Shown: positions 7,191 to 16,584, counted from the first letter of the stretch. The stretch: 46,631 nt of DNA from Desulfotignum sp. (GCA_021737695.1 JAIPDL010000025.1:1-46631), one strand, 5' to 3'. Made by a program: numbers and translations. Notes: generated by a model not told the origin, from the sequence alone.

Positions 7191-10100
7191 TCAACGGCCG
7201 TTCAAATCTGAAAAAACCGCGTCTCTCTTTCGGCAATGGGACAACAATTGCTTGAAACAGCTGTTTTTTGCCAGCAGGGATTCCGTATGGGGGATCACGG
7301 AGAAAAAAGCCTTGCTGCCGACGATCACCAGCTTTTTTCTGGCCCGGGTCATGGCGACGTTGAGCCGGTTGGGACTGTTCAGAAATTCGCTGATCAGAAA
7401 ATCCGGGTCTGACGCGGTCAACCCGAAGAAGATGATGTCCCGCTCCGCACCCTGTATCCGCTCCACCGTGTCCACCAGGGGGAGCGGGAAACCCTTTGGA
7501 GTCAGGACCTTGTCCGGGGTCATTCCTTTTGGGGTCAGACCCGCCTCCGGGATCATCTTTGAAAGCCGTTTGAGGATCTCGTTGTTCTGGGTCCGGTGGG
7601 GGGTGATAATGGCCATCCGGTCCGTAGAAACCCCGTGGCCGTAGATCAGGCGGCAGGCCAGTGCAGCCAGGAGACCCGCCTCTTCATCGGACTGCTGGGA
7701 ACATCCCTGGTGGTCAGTCAGAACCAGGGTGACCGGTTGTTCCGGATCCAGAATCCGGTCAAACCATCGGCCCGATCCCGGTGAATCCTGGTATCCTTCC
7801 CTGACAGGACCCAGGCCCAGCCGAGCCCGGGCCACTTCCGGGGCCGGGGTCAGCATACCGCCATACCAGGTTTTTGAAGAAAATGCACAGATTTCACGGT
7901 TCATCCGATAGGTGATGTTCAAGGTGACCCGGTGATATGCCGGATACCGGTCCCGTATATGGGTGAGAATGGAAGCGCTGAACTGCATCCCGTCCTTTCC
8001 CTCTTTTTCGCTCTCTTCATCCGCCCCGTTCTCTTTGTCGTCATAGGTTCCCAGGACAATGGGGGGCAGCTGGTGTTCATCCCCCAGAAACAAAAATTTT
8101 CCCCTGCCGTAAATCAGACTGAGCAGAGCCTGGGGCACCGGCACCTGGGAGGCTTCGTCAAAGATGATCCAGTCCAGGGCCAAAGGAAACCCCTGGTCCT
8201 TGCTCTTGAAAAGCGAATAAAACCCGTATCCCGTGGCACCCAGGATCAGCCAGGGCCGGGCCGGAAGATCTCCGGCATCCTGGACATATTCCACTTCCTG
8301 GCCAGGGGTGCCAGAGGCGGAGGGACAAGTTTCAGAAGACCTGTTTTCCCCCCATTTCACGCACCGGCCCGGAAAACTCCCGGACAGGTGCCGGGCGGCC
8401 AGCTGAACCACTTTTTCCAGCACCGTGTCAATGGCCTGGTGGGTCATGGCTGTGATCCCGATGCGAAGCGGTCTGCCGGCGTCATGGGCCGCAAGGATCA
8501 AGGCGATGATGATCCAGCCCAGAAGATGGGTTTTCCCGGTACCGGGCGGTCCCTGGATCAGGCCGGTACCGTACCGGAACGGCAGCATCAGGGCCTGCTG
8601 CTGGGCAGGGTTCAGCCCCCGGTCGTCTGTGGCCAGCCATTGCCCCACCCAGTCAAGGGCGGATCCCGGCTGTTCTTGAAGCGCATCGCCTGCCAGCAGA
8701 CGTCTGACATGGTCATGTTTTTCATCTGAGAACATGGCTGTGGCGGCATGGATCATCTTGTCCCGGTTCCAGTCATCCATGTCCTCTTCAAGGGAATAGA
8801 ACAGATCTTTCCGGCACTTCAGCCGGCCGGACCGGGAAACAAGCCCGACCTCTCCTTCGGCCATGTCATACTTTGCCAGGATCACGGGAAATCCGCCCTG
8901 GATATCACCCATGCCGTGAGGAACCAACTTGAGAAAGTCCCCCTGGCGGAATTTGGCTGGAAGGGTCCGGAAAGACAGTTTGAAAAGATGGAGGAACCGC
9001 CCGTCGCAGTCCAGGCGGGCATGAAGAAATGTCAGAAATCCCAGGGACCGGAACCGCTGCATCCGTTCCTCAAGGGGCTGTTCCTGGAGCATCCGGATAT
9101 CCGCGTCTTTCAACCGTTTTTCTTCCTGGATAAAGGTGATGTAGGGCAGGGCCCGTTTATCTGTCCGTTCGCTGGCCGGCCATTCCCGGATCCAGCCGCT
9201 TTCCAGACGTAACACCGCTGTGTCAAACATGTGCGCCATCACGGCAAGCCCCTGTGCCACCTCCCGGACAGCCGGTTCACCGCCGGGGGCACCGCTTTGG
9301 TGGAAAAGGGTCAACGGGGGTGTCAGGGTCTGTCTATATCCAAACACCCGGCCAAGGGTGTAAAAAGAGACCGCCCCGGGCACGGGCATGTAAAAATGGC
9401 GGAGCAGCACCTGTCTGAGATCTGTCCACGGCGAGGGCTGGGTCTGACAGAGGAAGCGACATGAATGATTCGATGTCTGCCCGGCCCACTGAATCAGTGC
9501 CCTGCGGGACCGGGAACCAAGATGAAAAATATGAGGTCCTTGACCGGAATGGATACTGTCCTCCCAGTGCCGCACCAGTTTTCCAGCAAACGTTTTCCAT
9601 ACACGGGACCGCGCATCGTCGCTCTCCATGGTCCACACTCTGGATTCGAGCACCTGCCGGGTATGCGGGTCCCACACCTGCCATCCCAGAACCCGGGGCT
9701 GCTCACTGAAATCTTCTGTTTCCACATGGATGAAAAAAACCCGGGACAGGTTGGCCGGAAACAGGTGGGTCATTTTTCCGTGAACCCGGATGCGGCCGGT
9801 TAAAAACGCATCACACCATCCGGCCAGTTTGGCCCGCTGGCCCGGAGAAAGGTGGGATTTCATGTCCGAACGGCCGTCCTCACCGCCTTCAGCCATGTTT
9901 TCCAGTACCCTGGCTGTTTTTTCCAGGGTGGTGCAGTCCAGGTCCCTCAGTGCCATCAGCTCTCCTTTGGTCAATGCGGGCAGAAACTGGATCTCTTCTC
10001 CGGTCAGGGCCTGGGCGTAACACCCGGCAAACCCTGAACAGGCCGTGCACCGGGTTTGCAGCCGGTGGTCCGCATCCGCCGGACGTTCTGACAGAATCCG

Positions 10101-13100
10101 GCCCAGGGTGTGGCACAGGCTGGGAAATGCGGCCAGGAAAGGCGTTAAATCGAACGTGTATGACTTTCCGGCTGTCAGGGACCGGTCCCCGGGTTGGGGA
10201 GAAATGATGAATCCCGTATGAGAGACCCGGGCAGGGATATGATGATCTTTCACTATTTTTTCCAGGACCTGTGCATACACGGCCACCTGCCATTTCTGAT
10301 AATACCGGGGTTCCGGGCTGCGCTTGATGTCGCCCACCTGGATCACCACCAGGTGGCGGCCGCGGTCCGGGCCGGTTTCGTCATCCACCGGTGGCAGGAC
10401 CAGCTTCAGAAGGTCCGGGATTCCCACCACTTCCATGCCGGGAAATTGCGGCACCAGCCCGCCCGTCTCAAGGCCGCACTGGGAGATCCACACCCGCCGG
10501 GATGCCGGCCCGTTCCCGGCAATGAACTGAGCCACGGTTTCTTTCAGCAGTTTCAGGCCTGCCGCCCAAACCGGTTCGCTTCGCCCTTCCCGTGCCAGTG
10601 TGACCAGAATCTCCCCCCGGGCCTCAAGAAATGCCAGCATGGCCTGCTCATGACGGACCCCCTGGTCCCGGGCAAGGCCCATAAGACCGTCCGGATCCTG
10701 AACCGAATGGTCCAGGCCCAGGTATTTCAGGAAAAACCGGCGGTGACACTGGCCAAAATACATATAGTCACTGACCATGGTGGCCGTCAGGGAACGGCCG
10801 GGATCGATACAGGGATGCCGCCATCTGGAAGAGGGGAAAAAAAGGGGGGCTGATACAGGCATTTCCTGCTGCCGTCTCTTCTGTTTTTCTGTTCCCAGCA
10901 GGGAGGCGCAGGCATCCATCTCCCAGGCCGGGGAGTCATCCGCCCACTCTTTCGCCGGGTGAGGTCCGGCATGATCGGCCATGTCACCGGAAACGATATC
11001 TGAACTGGACGACCGATACCGGGCAAACACCTGCGCCACCCGAAGGTCATACAGAAAATCCGTGATCTCCGCCACCATCAGTGCTCTGGGCAGGGTTTTC
11101 CAGAAAATACTCACCGGCACCAGGCCCCGGACCGCCTGGAAATGGGACGTAACCCACGCATGGAAGGCGGTTTTGTCCACCGGCAGATCCAGTTTCTCGA
11201 ACCGGACCCACCGGGAACATTCCACCCCGGTTTCAGTGGCCGTGACCGAAAGGTCTTCGTCCTGGAAACGGTCCCGAATGGCCCATTCCAGCACCAGGTT
11301 GCCGGCCGCGCCCAGAAAGGTGCAGAAACAGAACCGTTCATGGCTGCCGGGGACCACCTCGATGCCGTTGGCCAGCACCACGGGTCCGGCATAAACAGCC
11401 TGTTCCCAGCCCAGCAGCCGCCGGGTCCGGGACATCAGGCCGCTGTCATTGGTTATGGCACCGGAAGTGAGAATCCGTTTCATGGCCTGGGCCACTTCAA
11501 AAGACACCCGGGGACCCAGCCCTACCCAGACCAGGTCTTTTACGTCCTTTCCCGCCCAGGGCCGGGCCACCACCCTGCCGGGATCTCCCTCTTCCTGAAT
11601 TTTCAAAATCTCCAGGCCCCGGCCTGAAAGCTGGACCCGGTCTCCCACATCCATCTGGGAGACGATGGACTGGGGGATGTCTGCCACGGGTTTTTCCGAA
11701 ACCTCCAGAAGGTATTCCTTTTCCGCTTCCGGAAAATTTCCCCAGATCTTTCTGGCCAGAAAATGGTTCCGGTACTGCCAGCCGCCCCGGACCAGGCCGG
11801 GACGCGGACAGGGCTTGAGCCATCCCTTTTTTTCAAGGGACTCGAAAATGACAGGCAGCCGCTTTTCCGGGTCCGGAAAAAGGGAATCCAGGGCATTCAG
11901 GGAGATTTCCTTTTTTTCATACAGGCAGGAGATCACCTGCTGGCTGAGAACACTTGGCAGTTCTTTGGGAACCGGTGCTTCGATCCTACCTTTACGCCCC
12001 AGTTCCAGAAGAGCCAGGAACCGGACGACCTGGGTGCCCGCGGCGTCTCCGGCACAGATCCCCCAGAAATTAATGACCCCTTCCCGGCGGTTGGCCCGGC
12101 CGATGCGCTGAAGAAAAGAGGACACAGACCCGGGGGGCTGAAACAGCAGCACCGCATCCACATCCCCCACATCGATCCCCAGTTCCAGGGTGCTGGTGGC
12201 GATGCACAGGGCATGCGGGTTTTTCCGGAACCGGTCCTCGGCTTTTTTGCGTTCCAAAGGCTTGAGGTTGGAATAGTGAAGTTCCGTGACCCCCCTAAAC
12301 ACCCCGGACCGGCCAAGGATCCCGGAGAGCCGGTCGCAGGCGGACCGGCTGTTGCAGAAAAGCAGAATTTTGCGGTAGTGCCAGGCATGGTACAGATCGT
12401 TGAGAAGGGCGGTCATCTCCGTTTCGCCGTTTTTCAGGTGAATCAGCCGGGCGGAGATCCTGCGGCCGGTGCCGGCTTTGATGGACACTGTCCCGGGCCT
12501 GAAATTAAAAAATTCCATCACTTCTTTGACCCTGGCGATGGTGGCGGACATGGCGATCTTCTGGATCGGGGCCCGGGTCCGTCTGGACAGCCGGGTGAAC
12601 AGGCAGGCCAGGTGCCGGCCCCGGTACTGGTGGACCAGCGGATGAACCTCGTCGATGATCACAGTTCCCACCCGGGACAAAAACCGTTTCAGGCCCTTGT
12701 TGGCGCTTCCCAGCATCACGTCCAGGGATTCCGGGGTGGTGAACAGGATATCCGGCCGGTGTTTCCCGGCCTGCTTCAGGTCCCCGGTGCGCACCGCCAG
12801 AGTCAGTCCCAGACGCCCGGCGATCACGGGATCGAACCGCCGCACCAGGTCTTTTGCCAGTGCTCGGGTGGGAATGATATACAGGATTCCATGGGTCCTG
12901 CCCGAGGTGATCACCCGCTCCAGGCAGGGGGCTAGCACGGCTTCGCTTTTGCCCGATCCTGTAGCCGCCTGGAGGATCAGGTCTTTGTCCGCCAGGATGG
13001 GCGGGATGACCTGCACCTGGACAGGGTGAAGACGGGTGAAGGCACCGTAAAAGGGACGGAATGTGTTGGGCAGAAGCAACAGGGGATCATGGGCCTGCGC

Positions 13101-13109
13101 CATGGGCAT
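7191..13109 (-). CDS. Giant helicase-nuclease-helicase fusion (Lhr-like SF2 + Cas4-like nuclease + Dna2/Upf1-like SF1)
   Basis: The protein is 1,972 aa with no interruption. Residues 1-350 are an SF2 helicase: Walker A ATGSGKS 50-56, DEVH 153-156, SAT 188-190, then ATSTLELGIDVGDVD 304-318 and QRIGRANR 334-341, the Lhr/BrxHI pattern. Residues 360-700 are an Lhr-like accessory region. Residues 770-1035 are a RecB/Cas4-type nuclease: Cys788, His820, Asp899 (GIPDLL), Asp927-x-Lys929 (GDIK), Gln941-Tyr945, then Cys1021, Cys1024 and Cys1030, enough for a 4Fe-4S cluster. Residues 1120-1250 may be a degenerate RNase H-like segment, as in TM0106-type proteins. Residues 1495-1935 are an SF1 helicase: GPPGTGKT 1520-1527, DEAS 1651-1654, GDEHQLPP 1676-1683, QGAERD 1886-1891, VAMTRARKK 1918-1926. 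All catalytic motifs are kept. Its start codon overlaps the upstream ATPase stop (TGATG). It likely unwinds and degrades DNA at the direction of the ATPases. Domain calls firm; defence role inferred. Confidence 0.9.
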   Translation of the reverse strand: MPMAQAHDPLLLLPNTFRPFYGAFTRLHPVQVQVIPPILADKDLILQAATGSGKSEAVLAPCLERVITSGRTHGILYIIPTRALAKDLVRRFDPVIAGRLGLTLAVRTGDLKQAGKHRPDILFTTPESLDVMLGSANKGLKRFLSRVGTVIIDEVHPLVHQYRGRHLACLFTRLSRRTRAPIQKIAMSATIARVKEVMEFFNFRPGTVSIKAGTGRRISARLIHLKNGETEMTALLNDLYHAWHYRKILLFCNSRSACDRLSGILGRSGVFRGVTELHYSNLKPLERKKAEDRFRKNPHALCIATSTLELGIDVGDVDAVLLFQPPGSVSSFLQRIGRANRREGVINFWGICAGDAAGTQVVRFLALLELGRKGRIEAPVPKELPSVLSQQVISCLYEKKEISLNALDSLFPDPEKRLPVIFESLEKKGWLKPCPRPGLVRGGWQYRNHFLARKIWGNFPEAEKEYLLEVSEKPVADIPQSIVSQMDVGDRVQLSGRGLEILKIQEEGDPGRVVARPWAGKDVKDLVWVGLGPRVSFEVAQAMKRILTSGAITNDSGLMSRTRRLLGWEQAVYAGPVVLANGIEVVPGSHERFCFCTFLGAAGNLVLEWAIRDRFQDEDLSVTATETGVECSRWVRFEKLDLPVDKTAFHAWVTSHFQAVRGLVPVSIFWKTLPRALMVAEITDFLYDLRVAQVFARYRSSSSDIVSGDMADHAGPHPAKEWADDSPAWEMDACASLLGTEKQKRRQQEMPVSAPLFFPSSRWRHPCIDPGRSLTATMVSDYMYFGQCHRRFFLKYLGLDHSVQDPDGLMGLARDQGVRHEQAMLAFLEARGEILVTLAREGRSEPVWAAGLKLLKETVAQFIAGNGPASRRVWISQCGLETGGLVPQFPGMEVVGIPDLLKLVLPPVDDETGPDRGRHLVVIQVGDIKRSPEPRYYQKWQVAVYAQVLEKIVKDHHIPARVSHTGFIISPQPGDRSLTAGKSYTFDLTPFLAAFPSLCHTLGRILSERPADADHRLQTRCTACSGFAGCYAQALTGEEIQFLPALTKGELMALRDLDCTTLEKTARVLENMAEGGEDGRSDMKSHLSPGQRAKLAGWCDAFLTGRIRVHGKMTHLFPANLSRVFFIHVETEDFSEQPRVLGWQVWDPHTRQVLESRVWTMESDDARSRVWKTFAGKLVRHWEDSIHSGQGPHIFHLGSRSRRALIQWAGQTSNHSCRFLCQTQPSPWTDLRQVLLRHFYMPVPGAVSFYTLGRVFGYRQTLTPPLTLFHQSGAPGGEPAVREVAQGLAVMAHMFDTAVLRLESGWIREWPASERTDKRALPYITFIQEEKRLKDADIRMLQEQPLEERMQRFRSLGFLTFLHARLDCDGRFLHLFKLSFRTLPAKFRQGDFLKLVPHGMGDIQGGFPVILAKYDMAEGEVGLVSRSGRLKCRKDLFYSLEEDMDDWNRDKMIHAATAMFSDEKHDHVRRLLAGDALQEQPGSALDWVGQWLATDDRGLNPAQQQALMLPFRYGTGLIQGPPGTGKTHLLGWIIIALILAAHDAGRPLRIGITAMTHQAIDTVLEKVVQLAARHLSGSFPGRCVKWGENRSSETCPSASGTPGQEVEYVQDAGDLPARPWLILGATGYGFYSLFKSKDQGFPLALDWIIFDEASQVPVPQALLSLIYGRGKFLFLGDEHQLPPIVLGTYDDKENGADEESEKEGKDGMQFSASILTHIRDRYPAYHRVTLNITYRMNREICAFSSKTWYGGMLTPAPEVARARLGLGPVREGYQDSPGSGRWFDRILDPEQPVTLVLTDHQGCSQQSDEEAGLLAALACRLIYGHGVSTDRMAIITPHRTQNNEILKRLSKMIPEAGLTPKGMTPDKVLTPKGFPLPLVDTVERIQGAERDIIFFGLTASDPDFLISEFLNSPNRLNVAMTRARKKLVIVGSKAFFSVIPHTESLLAKNSCFKQLLSHCRKRDAVFSDLNGR

Positions 13110-14392
13110 CAGCCGTGCCGGTCCTGCTGTGCCAGGTCCAGCTGGTTGATCAGAACCCGCAGTTTCATGCGGGATTCAGCCCGGGTGTGCCTGGACAGGA
13201 CCCGTGCCGATTCCTGTTCCAGGGTCTCTTTGTCCGGTTCCCATGCATAGGCTTTGCCGTGGAGGACCACAAGCCTGCGGATCAGGTCCTGCCAGTCCCG
13301 GGCCGACAGATCCTGGAGCAGATGGATGTTGAGGGCCTGCTTCCAGGCCCTGTGGTAATTGCGCGCAAAGCAGGGGACCGGTTCCGGCGCTTCCGCGCTG
13401 TTTTTCCGCCTCCGGGGCGCCCGGCTCCGGTCATAAGGTTCTTCCGCCACCAGAGTGAAAAAATCATGGGTAAAGGCAAACACCGGGAAAAGACCCCGGC
13501 TCCCGGTGTCGGGACAGACAAGCTCATGGAGGAGTTCATAGCTTTTGCTGCGGCTGGTGATGCGGGTCTGTCCGATGGACTCTCCCTCATCAAACAACAC
13601 CATCCAGCCCCTGTACCCCATCGTCTTCAACAATTGGGCCAGCCCCCTGACGGCGGCCAGGTATTGGGCCGGATCGTTACAAACCAGGGAATGATCTTTG
13701 TAAAACGGCACCTGGCGATAATGGAACACCGCCTTGAGGCGGTAGGCCGGGATCTCTTTTCCCATGAGGGCGTTTTTCAGTATCCATGGAAATTCCCGGG
13801 GCCTGAACCGGGCGTGCTTTTTGAGTTTCCGTTTAACGGGGGGAAGGTCCATGTTGGGCGATGCCATGGCAGCCAGAATGGCCCTGAACCGGTGGGGCAG
13901 GTCCCCGGGGATGAGATCTTGAAGGGTTCTGTCCCGATTGCCGGGTTGATTCAGCCAGTGATCCGTTGTCTTTTTCCAGACATCTGTAAAGCTGTTCTGC
14001 CCGTCCGGAAAGGTCATGGCCCCCATCAACGCCCGGTACACGGCTTTGAAATCTTGGAACGGGGTCTGCCGCGGGTCCAGATTGATGCTGCTGACCACAA
14101 AATTTTCAGCCAGAGCCCGCTGCTTCAGATAGGCGAGACTGTGGGATTTGCCCTGCCCATAGGCCCCGCAGACACACACATGGCAAGGCCGGCCCGCTTC
14201 AAGCCTTGCCACCCCCTGGTCGAACACCTGATCCAGCTTTTCTTTGCCCGAGGTAAGCCATTGAACCCCTAACGGATCGAACAGCCCGTCCCTGATCCGC
14301 TCCACGGCCCGCCTGAGGAAAAAGTTGTCCGTCCCGTTGACAAGGGCCGCAAACGATGCGGCATCCATATGGTCCGCCACATGATCCACCAC
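13109..14392 (-). CDS. BrxD-like (DUF2791) P-loop ATPase 1
   Basis: The protein is 427 aa. Walker A is GAYGQGKSHS (76-85) and Walker B is WMVLFDEGES (263-272). Around these are the features of the BrxC/BrxD ATP-binding family: FFLRRAVERIRDGLFDP before the P-loop and SYELLHELVCPDTG after Walker B. The C-terminal third is helical with a winged-helix-like RDWQDLIRRLVVLHG. In BREX loci BrxD-type ATPases accompany BrxHI helicases. Here the gene directly precedes the helicase fusion, with overlapping stop and start. It starts 3 bp after the stop of a second ATPase of the same family, so the two may form a hetero-oligomer. No pglX, pglZ or brxC-sized gene lies nearby, so this is not a standard BREX system. 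Confidence 0.82.
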   Translation of the reverse strand: MVDHVADHMDAASFAALVNGTDNFFLRRAVERIRDGLFDPLGVQWLTSGKEKLDQVFDQGVARLEAGRPCHVCVCGAYGQGKSHSLAYLKQRALAENFVVSSINLDPRQTPFQDFKAVYRALMGAMTFPDGQNSFTDVWKKTTDHWLNQPGNRDRTLQDLIPGDLPHRFRAILAAMASPNMDLPPVKRKLKKHARFRPREFPWILKNALMGKEIPAYRLKAVFHYRQVPFYKDHSLVCNDPAQYLAAVRGLAQLLKTMGYRGWMVLFDEGESIGQTRITSRSKSYELLHELVCPDTGSRGLFPVFAFTHDFFTLVAEEPYDRSRAPRRRKNSAEAPEPVPCFARNYHRAWKQALNIHLLQDLSARDWQDLIRRLVVLHGKAYAWEPDKETLEQESARVLSRHTRAESRMKLRVLINQLDLAQQDRHG

Positions 14393-14395
14393 AGG

Positions 14396-15697
14396 TTAAG
14401 AATCCCAGGTCGGCTGCAACTGTTTCATCTTTTCCGCTTCCATCTGCTGCCGGGTTTCCACCATCTGACGGGCCATGTCCATGTCTTTAGGAGATGTACC
14501 CTGTTCCGCCAGATCCAGGATGCTGATCAGCTGCTTGATGAACAGGCGGACCTCACTGATCACGCCCATTCGTTTCTGGCTGTCGCAGATCTGCTCCATC
14601 ACGCTGTCCGTGACCATCTCTTCGGGATGCCAGCGAAAGGCGATGCCATGAAGGGTCCGCAGGGTCCGGCCTAAGTCCAGCAGCTCTTCGGTCTTAAGCG
14701 GGGTCTGGTGAAGGTCCACCAGCACGCCCCGGTAATTGAGGCGTTTTGCATCACCGATGGACCGGACCCGGCTCCACAGGGCATCGTAGGATTTGAATCC
14801 TTTTTCCGACATCAGCACATCCGGTATGATGGAAAAAAACAGGTGCAGATACCGGGCTGTCTCGCTGTTGTCGATGAACAGCCGGACATTCTCATAAGCG
14901 GCGTTGCGAATGGTCGTGCTCATGGTCACCACCGTCTCCATCTCGTCCAGAAGAAGGATCAGGCCCTGGTGGCCGGTATGGCGCAGAAACAGGATCAAAG
15001 AATTCATGAACTGCCGGGCGTTGCCCTTGTTCAGAAACTCATAGATCTGGAAAGGCTTGAGTTCCCGTTTGGTGACCTTGCCTCCTTCAAACCAGTGCAT
15101 CAGAATTTCCCTGTCCGCATCCCGGCGTTCTTTGTCCTCCCCGTCCGCCAGGGGGGCGAACTGGTTGTGGACCAGGGCGGCCAGGGCATTGGCGAAACTG
15201 ATGTCCATCTCCGGAATCTCTTTGAACTGCCCGGCCAGGGCCTGGTATGATGGTCGGGCATCCGGCCCCTGTTCTTTGTCCGGGGCCTGCTCCAGCTGGT
15301 CCAGCCATGCGGTCAGCAACGCCCGGATGCCGGTACCGGCAAAGGTTCCCCTAAGCTGCCGGACAATGGCCTGGTAAACAGTCTCGAATTTATGGATGGG
15401 CACCTCCCGTGTCAGGACCACAAAGGAGACGGCAAATCCTTTTTCCAGGGCCAGGTGCCGGACCACGGACATGAAATGGGTCTTTCCATCCCCGTAATCC
15501 CCGCTGATGAACCGCACCTTGGCCCCGCCCTTTGCAATATAATTGTCCAAGTCATCCTCGATATAGGAAAGCCACTTCTGCCGGCCCACGGTGAACACGG
15601 GGACATATTCCACAGGCACGCTTCCCTTTCGCAGCCCCTCGATGATGGCTCTGGCCTGGAAAGGCTCTAACACCTCGATCGCTTCCAGAGAGATCAT
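14396..15697 (-). CDS. BrxD-like (DUF2791) P-loop ATPase 2
   Basis: The protein is 433 aa. Walker A is GDYGDGKTHF (66-75) and Walker B is GLILLLDEMET (245-255). The N-terminus (EPFQARAIIEGLRKGSVPVEYVP) and the block after Walker B (NAAYENVRLFIDN) are typical of the DUF2791/BrxD family, where ATPases open with a short helix pair that reads as REALRSG-VP in many members. It shares this architecture with the next gene but is clearly diverged, so the pair is an old duplication. It overlaps the upstream gene by 4 bp (ATGA). A coupled pair of different BrxD-type ATPases suggests a mixed ring or a sensor-motor division of labour, which is inference. Confidence 0.85.
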   Translation of the reverse strand: MISLEAIEVLEPFQARAIIEGLRKGSVPVEYVPVFTVGRQKWLSYIEDDLDNYIAKGGAKVRFISGDYGDGKTHFMSVVRHLALEKGFAVSFVVLTREVPIHKFETVYQAIVRQLRGTFAGTGIRALLTAWLDQLEQAPDKEQGPDARPSYQALAGQFKEIPEMDISFANALAALVHNQFAPLADGEDKERRDADREILMHWFEGGKVTKRELKPFQIYEFLNKGNARQFMNSLILFLRHTGHQGLILLLDEMETVVTMSTTIRNAAYENVRLFIDNSETARYLHLFFSIIPDVLMSEKGFKSYDALWSRVRSIGDAKRLNYRGVLVDLHQTPLKTEELLDLGRTLRTLHGIAFRWHPEEMVTDSVMEQICDSQKRMGVISEVRLFIKQLISILDLAEQGTSPKDMDMARQMVETRQQMEAEKMKQLQPTWDS

Positions 15698-16545
15698 GAC
15701 ACTGATTCCTGTTTTTTATGAAAAGAGATGGCGCTGATCTGGCGCAGCTCCCCTTCCGGGTCCAGAAGCCACAGGGCCTTGCTCCGCCCCGGGGTGAAAT
15801 GAATGTCATATCCGTCCGAGGTCCCCCCGGTATCGGACTGAAAATAGCGCCACAGGTCCACGGAAAACTGGTCCAGACTGTATCCTTTGAATTTCCCCTT
15901 GTCCATGTTCTGGAAAAACGTTTTGGGCTGAAGGGAAATCACATAGGCCAGGTAAAAGGTCTGCATGGAAACGGGCCTTCCCGCCGGCAGATCCTCTTTT
16001 TCCAGGATCTCCAAATAAACCCGGCACAGGGAATTGATGAACTGCACCGGATCGTAAGGAGAGTCGTACAGCTGTTTTTTCAACCGGAGCACCGCCGCGA
16101 GTATCCGCCGGGGATCGATGGATTTGAGCACCTTTTTGTTGATCTTTGTGGTACGGCTGCTGAAATCGATCTCCCCGTCAATGCCTTTTAACACGCTAAA
16201 CCGGGGGAAATCCATCTCAATGGGTAGCCCGGCGTCTTCGCACTGTTGGGTCAGATCCGCTATCAGATCCATGCGGTATTGTTCCACCTGTTCATGGGCA
16301 TAGGCTCCCAGGGCCTCGAACACAGGGCCACAGGATGCCAGGTCTTCATCCTGGCGGATATCCTCGGCCGGTTTGCTTCTCAGCAGTTCATCCAGGCGGA
16401 GAAAATCATCTCTTCCCGCACATCGGATGCACAGCTGGATAAAATCCGCTTTTTTCTGCTTCTGGTTCAGGTCCCTTTGAAAAGGCTGGACGATCTGTTT
16501 CAAATCTTCTTGAATCCCCTCAAGAAATTGGTTCGGTTCCGGCAT
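15694..16545 (-). CDS. Unknown 283-aa protein, first gene of the ATPase-helicase operon
   Basis: No known family is recognised. The protein is soluble, without signal peptide or membrane segment, and mostly helical in its first 130 residues (FLEGIQEDLKQIVQPFQRD, HEQVEQYRMDLIADLTQQCED). A mixed segment follows (GIDGEIDFSSRTTKINKK), then SLCRVYLEIL, and a C-terminal beta-rich part (GYSLDQFSVDLWRYFQS, YDIHFTPGRSKALWLLDPEGELRQIS). The RBS is AAAGGGG before ATG 16545. It is co-translated with ATPase 2 (ATGA overlap), so it probably works in the same complex. In some published ATPase-helicase defence systems, such as Shango, the third component is a TerB-domain protein. I cannot see TerB motifs here, so the comparison is only positional. 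A target-recognition or adaptor role is a guess. Confidence 0.75.
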   Translation of the reverse strand: MPEPNQFLEGIQEDLKQIVQPFQRDLNQKQKKADFIQLCIRCAGRDDFLRLDELLRSKPAEDIRQDEDLASCGPVFEALGAYAHEQVEQYRMDLIADLTQQCEDAGLPIEMDFPRFSVLKGIDGEIDFSSRTTKINKKVLKSIDPRRILAAVLRLKKQLYDSPYDPVQFINSLCRVYLEILEKEDLPAGRPVSMQTFYLAYVISLQPKTFFQNMDKGKFKGYSLDQFSVDLWRYFQSDTGGTSDGYDIHFTPGRSKALWLLDPEGELRQISAISFHKKQESVS

Positions 16546-16584
16546 CTGATTCCCCTTTGCAGTTTCAAAATTTTTATCAAATTT

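Noticed and set aside
11763-12935. Long plus-strand ORF (390 codons) opposite the helicase gene, and similar long ORFs opposite the RND, ATPase and MFS genes
   Set aside because: These are Pro/Gly/His/Gln-rich mirror frames of GC-rich real genes, without RBS or domain motifs.
7191-16545. Calling the operon a standard BREX system
   Set aside because: No PglX methyltransferase, PglZ, BrxA, BrxB or large BrxC is present in the window. Only the BrxD- and BrxHI-like parts are seen.
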